Shown one piece after another: positions 22,296 through 32,335 of a DNA stretch of 64,000 nt. A program made the translations under genes and the position numbers. Each line of letters opens with the position of its first letter. Position 1 is the stretch's first letter. This DNA comes from Amoebophrya sp. A120 (Eukaryota > Sar > Dinophyceae > Syndiniales > Amoebophryaceae). The notes beneath the pieces were generated by a model. It was not told where the DNA came from. It searched no databases and saw only the letters and a list, made by a program, of their open reading frames with translations. The stretch spans positions 12,383,832-12,447,831 of the forward strand of contig CAJINV010000001.1 of the NCBI GenBank assembly GCA_905178155.1, read 5' to 3'.

Positions 22296-22747
22296 GGTCG
22301 CTCCCCGCGTGTGGAGTGGGTGTTGCAGGAGAGGGCAGCGCGCGGGATGTTTGGAAGATGTAGCTGTGGCTGGTAGCGGTGCTCAAGCACCATGTGTTGC
22401 TTGGTTACGGCTTACGCTGATCTCAGTCGCTCTGCTCTCTAGATTGATCATGCACTGAAACGGGCACAGCAACCGGGATCAAGAAAAGCCAGATCCGAAT
22501 CTTGTATCTGTAGGTTGATCTTTTTTTGATCTTGCTGCTGTGATCGTGCTCAGAATTCTGCGTTACAGTGCGTGGGGCTTGTGATCGAAAAGAAAAAAAA
22601 GGCCACCATGAATTGTGAAAATCTGAACAACACGAGCGAAAGTGACATGGTGAAACTCTGAACAACAGCTACCTAGCATCCGTTCAAAAAGTAATTATAA
22701 AGCAGAGTCTTGGCGTAGTCGATTGCTTTATTTGTTGCGTACTTCTT
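22296..22747. other. Intergenic region between ABC2 and the EEP gene
   Basis: About 450 bp with no supported gene. It must hold the 5' flank of ABC2 (minus strand) and the 3' end of the nuclease-like gene. No repeat or RNA gene is visible. Confidence 0.4.
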
Positions 22748-24490
22748 TCAGTGTCGCTGTATCCTGATATTCGCTATAAGCGCAATGTGGTCAGAGGGAT
22801 ACTCCGAGTTGGGGAGTTTCTTGGGTTGGGAAGCAACGTGGGTGTGAAAAGCGCTTTCAGATTCGAAACCTACAAATTCTAACTCCGCTTTGCCAGTCGC
22901 GTCTATTTCCGCCGAATTCTGCGGTGTTGCAGCACTACTTGTGCCATTCTTTTGTTCCACAGACTTCTGCAACGCCAACAAACCGTCTCGTGTCGTTCCG
23001 TTTTTATCGTCTGTCGCGATAGGTACAGCAACCCCCGGTTTCCGCAGAAGAATGTAGTCGAGCACCGCCTTGACATCGCGATCCTGCCATCCGGCCCACG
23101 TCGTGTACTCCGGGTAGGTGTCCACTTCGGTACCACTTGTAGAACCTCCGCTCTTCTTTTTCTCGACGCTTCTCCATCTCCCGCTCTTCCGGCATATGTT
23201 TGCGTTCTCGAAGCCTACACTTTCGAAAAAAGGCACCGTTCTTGGCAGCACCGGCCCGTCGAGAACTTTCAGCTCCTTCTTCCCCGTCGCGCTCTTCATC
23301 CAGCACGTGTTCGAGTAGGTCCTACAGTGCGAATTCAAGTCCGCGCAAATTACGATAGGGGGTAAAACGTGGGTCTCCTTCTCCTCCGTCGTTGCGGACA
23401 AGGCGCAAAAGTCCTGCAGGTGTTGCCACAGACTCTGCGCCTGCTCCAACCGCAGGTCCTCCATGCTGTCGGAAAAGCCCGCTTTGAAATGCGTCGTACA
23501 CACGACCACGTGATCGGCCGGCGACAGGGATGCCGCTGGCTTCGTCGTCGCGCCCTCGGGTAAGCGTACAAAGCGGCCCATCACGGCGACCATGATTTGT
23601 TTGTCCTGCAATTTCTGGCGGTAGGGGCGCAACAGCTTCCACTTCTTGCGATTCCACAGCAGTGCAGACCCGTCTTGGGCGAAGCGCCCGCGCTTTTTGT
23701 AAAAAATGCCGTCGAGAATCTGCTCGGCCTGATGTGTGGTTTGTTGACCCTCGGTTGATGGCGTTGGTCGGGCAAGTTCCGTGTAAAAGTCTTCCTCGAT
23801 CTCCTGGAGACAGGCAAAATCCAGGTCCGCATGTTGGAATTGAAATTGAATCGTGTCGAGGATTTTTTGTCGTCGGGACGTTTGCCAGTCCAGATCTTGC
23901 GCTGTCGCGCGAAACACGTGTAAACTCTTCTTGCTGGCGGCCGCTTCCTGCGCGGGCGCCGGGTCCTCGAAGTAGTGCACGCCCCCAGACCAGGGATCTG
24001 TTGGAACGGAAAGATCGGGAAACTGCGTCTCCTCTGCCTGTCCCTCCGCGAGGGTGGGCGCAAGAATGTTCCACTGAAGAAGACGAACTTGGAGAGTGTT
24101 CGTATCCGATTGCGCTTTGCTTCTGTCAGTCGAGCGAGAAGTAGAGGATGAAGCACCTACGTTGCCCGGTGTCACACCTGCCGACGCAGGAGGAGCTGAT
24201 GCCGTGCCACTACCTGATTTTGCTGTCGTGGAGGAATCAGGTGCAACTTTTGCCGCAGGTGTAGGGGAAGGGGCAGGTTCTTTTTTGCCATTCCAACGCC
24301 CGCGCGCCTTCGTTTTGGAAGCTTGTTCGCTGGGCAAGGCGCTCTTGGAGCTTTCTTCTTCCTTGCCTTTCTTCTTCCGTCCGCTGTTGCGTTTCGGAGA
24401 TGGCGGAGATTCAGGATCTGAATGTGAACCCGAAGAGGACCCATCGCCCATCAGCGCACCGAAGCGGTTTTGTAAAGCGTGGCGGGACAT
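22748..24490 (-). CDS. Endonuclease/exonuclease/phosphatase (EEP) family protein, CCR4/nocturnin-like, 580 aa
   Basis: The N-terminal ~130 residues are low-complexity (Ser, Lys, Pro-rich, with a basic stretch). The EEP fold then appears in order: LLQWNIL (first strand with the metal-adjacent Asn), CLQEIEE (catalytic Glu), CTTHF, a DLNS motif (Asp/Asn catalytic pair) and SDH near the C-terminus (catalytic Asp-His). This order is diagnostic of the Mg-dependent EEP superfamily. WNIL and CLQE are closest in style to CCR4, nocturnin and PDE12 deadenylases or phosphodiesterases, so a role in poly(A) or nucleotide turnover is likely but not shown. Single exon; the start at 24490 is the first in-frame ATG of the open frame. 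Confidence 0.85.
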   Translation of the reverse strand: MSRHALQNRFGALMGDGSSSGSHSDPESPPSPKRNSGRKKKGKEEESSKSALPSEQASKTKARGRWNGKKEPAPSPTPAAKVAPDSSTTAKSGSGTASAPPASAGVTPGNVGASSSTSRSTDRSKAQSDTNTLQVRLLQWNILAPTLAEGQAEETQFPDLSVPTDPWSGGVHYFEDPAPAQEAAASKKSLHVFRATAQDLDWQTSRRQKILDTIQFQFQHADLDFACLQEIEEDFYTELARPTPSTEGQQTTHQAEQILDGIFYKKRGRFAQDGSALLWNRKKWKLLRPYRQKLQDKQIMVAVMGRFVRLPEGATTKPAASLSPADHVVVCTTHFKAGFSDSMEDLRLEQAQSLWQHLQDFCALSATTEEKETHVLPPIVICADLNSHCRTYSNTCWMKSATGKKELKVLDGPVLPRTVPFFESVGFENANICRKSGRWRSVEKKKSGGSTSGTEVDTYPEYTTWAGWQDRDVKAVLDYILLRKPGVAVPIATDDKNGTTRDGLLALQKSVEQKNGTSSAATPQNSAEIDATGKAELEFVGFESESAFHTHVASQPKKLPNSEYPSDHIALIANIRIQRH

Positions 24491-26836
24491 GGCGTTTCAA
24501 TTTTTTGCAAATGGATCTCTCATAAAAGAAAGGCTAAGAAAGAGAACTTAGAAGATTGGGCAGGTCGCTTTTTTGAATGTAAAAGGTCTGAAACGTCTAC
24601 CGTGTGTGTTATTAAGCAGCACAACTAGTGAATTCCTAGCAATAGAGAACGCGCTCGTAGACGAAAGTAGATGACTGAATCGAAGTCAATTCGAATTCCG
24701 AGATACGACAAAACATCAATCAGCATGGCGAAAAGTATTTCTCTACCCGATGTCTTTGGAGCCGAGTCAATGCTTTCGACGAACCGCGGAACCGTGAAGC
24801 TTAAGTGGTCTACAGAAAAGCACTGTGTCAAGCGGTGGTGGATCGCAGTCCGTCGTACGTTGAGATACAACTCTTCGGAAGTTTTTTCATTCTGGAACTT
24901 TCTGCATCGAACTTTGTCTCTCAGTTCTGACGAGATGGTCGATCCGATCTTTCCTTTCTGTGAGTGTACTCTGTGTGAGATTTTTCATCGATCCTTCGAA
25001 AAGCAACAATAGAATAACGACTCCGAACACGACGGCAGCACTTCGCTTTGTGCTGCAGTTGCCCCAGCAGCGCTCCAGCAGGGTCATTGAATACGGCGGC
25101 GACACTTGCAAATTTGCGAAGGCGCGCGCATCCGGTCCCGGCTGGCGTTCGTCTGCAGGGCACGGCGACATTGCAGTGGGCCGCCGAGCAACGCGACGGC
25201 AGAGAAACGTCTCCCGGCGCGGTCCCGCAGTAACACTTGGTAGGGGGCGCGCCTTCAGGGGCACAGAGGTGGCCGGCGCTCGATGGAAAAGGGGCCGGAG
25301 GCTCGCGAAGAAACTACCGCGCAGGTGCGCGCAACAATCGCAGGCAGCCAGGTAGGGCCACGGCACGCGGGGGCCTTGGGGCCTCTGGCGACTAACGCGG
25401 CCCGCCGCAGTTGGGCACAAAGAAACGGCAAGGCCCCACCACGCCCAAACAAAGCGGGGGCCCCACGCAACTGGATCCCAAGCAGTGGGCGCGGCGCGCA
25501 TCGCTGGCAGCTTTTGCGACCTTTAGCGCGCTCGCGGCACTAGTGCAGCTGCTTGCGGACACTGTTGCGCCCGAGACCGGCCCGCTCCTTCCACGAAGTC
25601 CGCGCAAGCTGCGCAACCGCCGTGAAACAGAGCCGCGAAGCAAGTAACTTGCGGAACGCAGAAGATGACCCGCAAGCAAGCGGCGCAGATACTGCCGACC
25701 CGCAGAGAAGAACGCACCGAGTGGCTGCGTTGTCAGTCGGCTCCTCCGTCCGGGCGCCCACTTAGAAAAAGCTCCGAGCGATGACAGCCGACGCCCCCTG
25801 GCACAATCCCGCCCCCGCTCCATTTGCATTTTTGAGACTCCGGGGCGACTACATACCTCTACGCTTACGCAACGGGTGAAAAATCAAGTAAACAAGGCAT
25901 AGCCTCTTCTCATACGTCCTGCATCACTCCGCGAAGCCTGTTTTCCACTTGGTCACTTACTTATTCCTCAAGGGTTCGCACATGGGACTCGAACCAATAC
26001 TCTTTGTCGCGCCTTGGCCTTCCTCGGTAGGGAACGCACGACATATCCGCCTCTCACTCCTTTTGCGCTCTAGAGCTACGTGCACCTTTCGCAAAAACAC
26101 AGCACACCAAACGAAACCTTTAAATCCGCCAAGATGAAGATGCGGAGGACGAAGCGCCAACTAAAAGCAAATCTACTTTCATTTTTTATTCACAAGAAAA
26201 CAAATCAAGCTTCAGAAGCAGATTTGAAAGCTCACGCGGTCAACGGCATTTTCTGCAGATCTAAATCACAAAATATCCTCAGCGGCAACAGGTTAATTAA
26301 CTTGCTTCGGAAAAAAATGCACAGATCAAGGGACAGAAAAATCAGTTCGTTCAGTGGTCACATAGAATTGAGGCTTTTGTAGAATTGCAAGTCGGGATAA
26401 AAAAGTTCGCGAAAAAAACGACGTATCTGAGGTTGTCCTTTTGTTGCGACGGAGTCTGGCGCCCCTGTCGAGTTCACCTGTGCATCTAGTATGATTGTGA
26501 CTCGATTCGCGTTCGATAACATAAGTACTACATCCAAAAAACTCCAGCAGGTGACTCTAATGCCATGACCCATTGCTGTTCGGGCAACTTCAACTTCTTC
26601 ATCTAAGTTCACACGCTGTTCACCACGCCTAAGTTCGCTTTCATTTCTTCCTAATCGAGTAGTACATGACAAAATAGACTAGATTCGGCATTTTCTAACA
26701 ATCTGAGGACAACAATCTTCTAGTTCATCTCTGAATTATCGCTCAGTTCTCGCGTTGTAATGTATCGCGTAGTAACACGGTGTTGTGTAGAATCCAATGC
26801 TCACTTGTCGCAACCTTGTTCTCCTTCCACAATCCT
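24491..26836. other. Intergenic region containing a GC-rich island (about 25080-25830)
   Basis: No gene is supported. From about 25080 to 25830 the composition rises to about 70% G+C in sampled lines, and several overlapping frames on both strands stay open, as expected from a shortage of stop codons. The translations are Ala/Arg/Pro-rich with no domain. The flanks (24491-25000 and 25900-26836) are much more AT-rich. A GACTCGAACC motif near 25985 resembles a tRNA T-arm, but no tRNA folds around it. Confidence 0.45.
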
Positions 26837-29800
26837 TCACTTCTTCTTTTTCCCCTTTTTCTTTCCGAATTTCAGCATGGGGTCGGCCATGTAGGGGTTA
26901 AACTGCAGCAAGGGCACGGCCACGCTGATCCCGTCCTTGACGCGGAAGTTCTCGTAGGGCCGCAGCAGGGCCTCGGTCAGGGTCTTTTCCGCCACCGGGA
27001 TACCCCTCTCCGCGAGCTTCTGCTTGCACAGCTGGATTTCCTCCAGTTGCGCCGCGCGGCGGTCCAGGTACGCGTTCGGCGTCTTGTGTACGTCCGACCA
27101 CAACTTGCACGTTTCCAAATCCTCCGCGTGCACGTCCTCGGCGCAATTCTGGATGCGGGAGTAGGCCGGCAGTTCCTCCGGCTCGTGCAGAAAGTTGGCC
27201 AGCTGGTGGCGGAGGCGCTGCATCTCCGTTTTCCGCACGTCCTCCTCGATCGTGGCCATCTCGATGTCCCCGGTCTTCTGGTCCCGGCAGTCCCCGTTCT
27301 GCAAGTACCCGTGCGCCATCACCCCCTCGGCATCAAAAAGGTCAAATTCGGACGGTTGCGTCGCGTCCTCGTCTTGTTGGGAGGCAGACCTTGGTAGGGA
27401 AAATGCATATGCAAGGTACATATGCATTCATCATGTTGTAAAAATCTGATGCACATTCAGTGACTGGGAATCTGCTGACACACAAGATCGGTTTCGAAAA
27501 GAATGAAAAACATGCGGAAAAGAATCATACTTCTTCTTCGCCGCCTCACTCGCCGCTGCCATGGCCGCCGTTCGGCTTGCTGGTGCACTCTGCGGTCGCG
27601 GTTTTGTCAGGTACACATTGGGTCCGCTGGGCCGCAGGTTGCTCGCACTGTCCTGCCTCCGCACGGTGTTCTCCTCGACGCGCGTGCGGAACTCCCGCCA
27701 GTTCGCGATGGCAGCTTGGATCTCCTCGTGGCGCGCCTTGTCCTCCAGCTCCTTCTGGCGGAATTCCAGCCACCGTTGTTGCATCGCCTCCGCGGGCGTT
27801 TTCGGCTGCTTGGCCGGAATGTCTTCCGCCATCATCATCTCAAATTCGTCCACTTCCAACGCTTCCGCAGGTAACGGGTAGTGCGACCGGAACGTCCCGA
27901 CAGAACGCAGACTGGAAATGTTTGATGGAGGAAATGAACCCATGAATTCGAATCAGGACGACCAGTCCCTCCGACGTCATGATGATCAAAGGAACAACTA
28001 CTTCTACGATCGAAAAGGCTTGTTCTTACCTGCTAGCACTGCTGGGTCTCGTCATGTTTGCGATGCGGCGGAGTTCAGCTGTTTGCGCACTGTGTGGACG
28101 CATGACCGCTGAAGTCGGCCGGGAGCCCGGTCGCGTAGTGCCTGAGCTCGGGCGCGAAGTTGAGGCGTCGAACGTTGCTGTAGAAGTTGTTGGCAAGAAT
28201 TTCATAGACGTCTACACTCACGCCCACACGGAAAAATGACTATCTAGCAGCGCACGTTCTGTTATGCGAGGGACAAGAACCTAAGACAAAGACGAACACA
28301 ACCACTACAGCTGGTCCCCAAGGCACTGTGTGGTCGTCCACCGTACGAAGCTTTTGCACTGTGCGGTCGTGGTAAATGGCGATCTCGGATTTCCGCAATC
28401 GGGCGGGCAGTTGCACTCGCGGGTCGTCGTGCCGCGCTCGAGGGGCGAAGCGTGGTAGCACTTTGCGGCCGCCGGCTGAAAGCGGACCACGGCCGGGACT
28501 GAGACACTGTGGGTAAGTAAGTAGGTATCGTTTTCGAAAACGAAAACACATTCATCACAGCGGAAAAATCACGTGCTCCAATAAACCCGATGAAAGTACT
28601 TTGAACCAGAACGGAACCCCGCCTTTGCGAAACCAGCAACTATCTAAGAAGTTGAACTTACTGCTCGCGGTAGACGCCGCGAAACTGCTCTGCGGTCGCT
28701 CGAAGGCCGAAGTGGATGGTGGCCTTGTACTGAGGGCCGACAAGGGCCGGGGGCGACTGGAGCGGAACTTGGCAGAATCTGGGCGCTGTGTGGCGGACTG
28801 CGGACGCCGTTTGGCCGAGTCCGGCCGCGTGAAGTTCCAGTTCGTGGGCTTCGGGCGAGCGGGTGTGGTGCGTTTCGTGGGAGAATAAACCGCCCTTGGT
28901 TGCTCAGTGCTACTCTGCGTACTGCTTGCGGCGGCAGAAAATCGACTGCTGCTCAGCCTCTTCGAAATCTTCGCGGCGGTGCTGTGAAACAAGAATCGGA
29001 TGCGTTCAAATTCTTTTCAATGTCGTGCGCAGTGCATCTACTTACTTTCATGGCTCTCAGCTTCTTCAGAATGCTGCAAAAAGATGAATCTATCATGCTA
29101 CACTTCTCATCGCAATCATCAATTCTACATCGCGCTTCCCGGCGGCATTTCCTTCGCGTCGCGAAGAAACGTGGAAAAGTTCGGGTCTTCCTCCTTTTTC
29201 TCCAGCGGGTCTTCCCGCGGGTTGCAGTACAGCTCCCGGTGCGTTTTGTAGAACGCGTACATGCGATCGACGAATTTCCGGCAGTTCTCCGGCTCCTTGT
29301 AGGGTATGTCGTTGAAGAGGTTCCGCACGCGCCGGAAAAACGCCTCGTTGGGAAAGAATTTCCGGTCTTTGGGCGGCTTGCTCTCGTCGTCGTCCTCGGA
29401 GGACGCGTAGCGATGCTTGTACTTCAGCCGATAGTACCGCCCTAAATGCTTTTTCACCTCCCGGTACTTCGGGTCTGCGGAGTAGATATACTGGTTTATC
29501 TTCTTCTGCCTTTTGCTCTGCATACCCTTCTCTTTGCTCTCCAAAATCTGCTTGACCGACTCGTACTGCGGCAAACCATCGCCGCCCCCGCCTGCGTCCG
29601 CGGCAGCATCGGTCGGCGGGGAAGCGGCCGCCGCGCCTTTCGCGTCCTTGGCCGGTGCGGCGGGCGCAGCGGCTTTGCTGTTTCCGGCGGAGGACTGCAG
29701 TTCCTTCTTCACCTCCTTCACCACGTCCTCGCCGATCACGGAGCGAAACTGCAGGCGCGGATCCAGCGCGATTTTGGAGGGGCGGGTAGTTCCGCTCAGC

Positions 29801-30015
29801 ACGCCCCGACGGTACCGGAACATGTTCATCAGGCTGTTCAGCTCCTCGTCCACGGTCGGCGGCTCAAACCCCGACCGCAGCTTGGACGCCGTCGCCAGGT
29901 CCTCAGGAGACGGCACCGTGGAAGTGGAATCCATGCCGTCCTGGTCCGCGGCTTTCGGTTGCGGCGATGTAGTAGTGGTCTCGACCGAAGATGAGATGAC
30001 TGTCGTCGTCGCCAT
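26837..30015 (-). CDS. RPxSA-repeat protein of unknown function, about 828 aa, multi-exon
   Basis: Minus strand model: 30015-29129, 28981-28662, 28506-28309, 28177-28030, 27911-27531, 27389-26837; 2,487 nt. All joins use GT-AG sites with matching phases. A 28-nt micro-exon (29073-29046) between exons 1 and 2 has good splice sites but changes the frame (see findings). The N-terminal ~290 residues are charged with an Ala/Gly-rich linker. The middle carries many RPxSA-type repeats (RPDSA, RPQSA, RPHSA, RPTSA, RPSSA). A region predicted as helical follows, ending in a Lys-rich tail. Such repeats occur in cytoskeletal and flagellar proteins of protists, but I do not recognise a domain and assign no function. 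Confidence 0.75.
29046..29073 (-). other. Candidate 28-nt micro-exon
   Basis: It is bounded on the minus strand by a strong acceptor (TCTTTTTGCAG) and a strong donor (GTAAGTAG). Included, it codes ILKKLRAMK and forces the next exon into a frame that reads HRREDFEEAEQQ and then stops at 28910-28912. Skipped, the RPxSA frame continues. A 28-nt GT-AG interval (minus strand, starting GTACGCAG and ending ACCAAG, about 28920-28893) just before that stop would also restore the frame. Confidence 0.4.
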
Positions 30016-30822
30016 AGTGCGTGTGGTCTGCAGGTAGCGAAGTTGGACTTGGTTTACGTCATGAGTGGGTAAAGACTAGAAGAAGACGTCCTTCGTGCAA
30101 GAACGGCATTTCAAAATTGTATGCACAGCCTTTTCTCACAAAAACTCCTTGACTCCGCTCACGAACGTCACTCGCTAGCAGAGCGTTTTGCGTCGCACGA
30201 CATGCAGAACATCACTCGATTTCACTCATCAAACTCGAAGTTTTTGTCGATGCAGCCTTTCACACGCGGAGTTTTTGGCTTTTTTGCTTTCTTAGATATT
30301 CTCTCTCTCACTCGAGGACAGTAGAAAACGATTAAAAAAAGCCTTTTCCGATCTCTCGTCACAGCATTCTCGGGTGGGTGAGAGCAAAAATGGCCGGCCA
30401 GTCGGTCGCTTTTGGTCACAAGCAGCTGCGTCGTGCGCGATCGGTTAGCCCTCACCTTCTATTGACACTTGTACTGGCTCACGGTCACATGTTGATCTGC
30501 TCATGAGTCAATAGCTTTTCCTTTCGTCTCTCAACCACATGGTGGTGGGCTGTGTATATTCGAAGAGTTATAGTAGTTTAAGCTGTCCGCAGTGGCTGTA
30601 ACAGTCAGATCAGCAGTGGGTGTTTGTGTTTTTGTCACGAATATCAATATTGGGTCAGTCAGCAATGAATGTTTTTGTCACGAGTATCAATATTGGGTCA
30701 GTCAGTGTCAGCAATGAATGTTTTTGTCACGAATTATATATAAGTACTGGTTTCAGAATCTACCGGTCAATCCATTGTCTTGCTACTTTTTTTATTTTCA
30801 TGTGTGTGTCTCAACTCTAGGT
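30016..30822. other. Intergenic region with tandem repeat
   Basis: This region is upstream of the RPxSA gene and downstream of the next minus strand gene. It holds a two-and-a-half copy tandem repeat at 30627-30735 and no supported gene. Confidence 0.5.
30627..30735. repeat. Tandem repeat, 43-49 bp unit
   Basis: The units begin TGTTTTTGTCACGA at 30627, 30670 and 30719. They contain ATATCAATATTGGG-type and GGTCAGTC blocks. The second unit is longer by a duplicated 6 bp (GTCAGT). The third is cut off after the first 17 bp. Confidence 0.85.
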
Positions 30823-32103
30823 CTAGTCTAACATCACGCAATCGACGCTGTCCGACTCTTCATCCACGAGATCTATCACTTCTGCAGCACTTCCGTCATC
30901 CACAGACGCACCGTCGTAGTTTCGCACTCTGACATCAAGACCGTCCCCCATCTTCTCGTGCCACAGCTCTTGGATCCGTTTGATGTGCAGCGCCACTTTC
31001 GGATCTGTAGTGATCATGTCCATGGTCATGTCGTGCGCCTTCTTCTCTAGCTTTTCCAGCGACAGGGCGCCCGGTTCCGCGGTTTCGCGCAGCTTTGTTC
31101 GGTTTCGTCCCTGCAGCGCGTCCACGTATGCGAGCATACACGGCGCCGAAGATTCCCGGTCGTTTCGGAGCCTCGCTGCCTCCTTGAAGCACCAGAGCCG
31201 CCTGTTGTCTGCGCTCCAGTACTCTCCGCCCCAGAGGTAGACCACCAAGGGAGGGAAGTCCGCCGGTGTCAACAGGCCTGCCGCCAAAGCGTCCCGCGTT
31301 GTTCGGATGGGGGTCCCGTCCGTGAATTCCGGGGAGATCGCAGCCTGCGAGTAGCGTAGCCGCTTGACTGCCAGCATGGTTCGCTTGGAGTTGAGCCCAA
31401 CCGACCGCGCCGGGGTCCTTTTGCGTTTGTGCACGGCGTTGGTCTTTATCGCGAGCAACTCCGTCGGGAAGACCTCGAAGGGGATTTTGAGCAGCGGCAT
31501 CAACATAGTGCAGAGCGACTTCGTCTTGTTCGGCGCCAGGCCCTTCTTCCGCTGCCGCTCGCTCCGAAGCTCCATTTTTCGCTCGTGTTTGATCTCCCGC
31601 ATACAGATTCGGTAGACCTCCATCGCAATTGCACAATTGCGCTCGCGCGTCTTCTCACCCTCCGCTGCACCCGAACTACTTCCCGAAGTTGCCTCTTCAA
31701 GCGGCCAAAAGTCGGCGAGCTCCCGCACGCCGAGAGACTGCCGCAGCGTCTTCTGAAGGTTGTCGAAGAATGCCCCGCCGCTGCCATGCCCGAGCTGTCG
31801 GTAGCGTTTGTATGCTCGGAGGTTATTCATGATCGCCACGGTGCGCGCTTTCTCGGGGCCGCTTGCGGTTGACGAACTGGATCCGCGGGAATGCTCGACA
31901 TCGGGCGCGTCCAGAGCAGGGTCCTCACCGTCGGCAGACAGGTCCTGATAAAAGTCGTTTTCCAGAGGTCCGTCCGCGTCGCTGCCTTCGTCGCGCCCGA
32001 AAACTGCCATGTTGTCGAAAACTTCCTGGTCCTCCAAATCGCAGTCAGGATCGTCTTCCGCTTCGGGTATGCAAGTGAAAAAGTAAGCACGTACCTGAGT
32101 CAT
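30823..32103 (-). CDS. Hypothetical protein with a YWSxDNRRL motif, 426 aa
   Basis: A single minus strand frame. The N-terminal ~80 residues are acidic (Asp/Glu-rich), a basic RSERQRKK patch lies mid-protein, and the C-terminus is again acidic. The clearest motif is EYWSADNRRLWCFKEA at about residue 300. W-S-x-D-N-R-R-L stretches recur in many uncharacterised protist and oomycete proteins and may mark a small conserved module, but no function is assigned to it here. The N-terminal codons include a perfect-looking donor (CAG/GTACGT right after MTQ), so the true first exon may differ. The frame bias and length support a real gene. Confidence 0.7.
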   Translation of the reverse strand: MTQVRAYFFTCIPEAEDDPDCDLEDQEVFDNMAVFGRDEGSDADGPLENDFYQDLSADGEDPALDAPDVEHSRGSSSSTASGPEKARTVAIMNNLRAYKRYRQLGHGSGGAFFDNLQKTLRQSLGVRELADFWPLEEATSGSSSGAAEGEKTRERNCAIAMEVYRICMREIKHERKMELRSERQRKKGLAPNKTKSLCTMLMPLLKIPFEVFPTELLAIKTNAVHKRKRTPARSVGLNSKRTMLAVKRLRYSQAAISPEFTDGTPIRTTRDALAAGLLTPADFPPLVVYLWGGEYWSADNRRLWCFKEAARLRNDRESSAPCMLAYVDALQGRNRTKLRETAEPGALSLEKLEKKAHDMTMDMITTDPKVALHIKRIQELWHEKMGDGLDVRVRNYDGASVDDGSAAEVIDLVDEESDSVDCVMLD

Positions 32104-32335
32104 GCACGGAGTTATCTGCTATATGCGCCAGCAGCTGCTTCTTGAGGTTGAGTGGCAATCTATTTTTTCATCGTGGGTCTGAAGTTTTTAATTTTGATTC
32201 TCGCATGGAGCGGTCGCGAGAAATACACAACCTCGCTCAAATAATGTAAGTAGTGACGCACTCCTTCATTCTGGAAAGAATTACGGCGAGAGCGAGATAC
32301 TGAAGCACTATACAACTCAGGCACAAACGGGCTTT

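Noticed and set aside
24887-25829. Several long frames on both strands in the GC-rich island
   Set aside because: Overlapping frames in opposite directions with Ala/Arg/Pro-rich content are explained by the lack of stop codons at high G+C.
25960-26070. Possible minus strand tRNA around a GACTCGAACC motif
   Set aside because: The T-arm stem has a mismatch, and no acceptor, D or anticodon arms fold at the expected distances.
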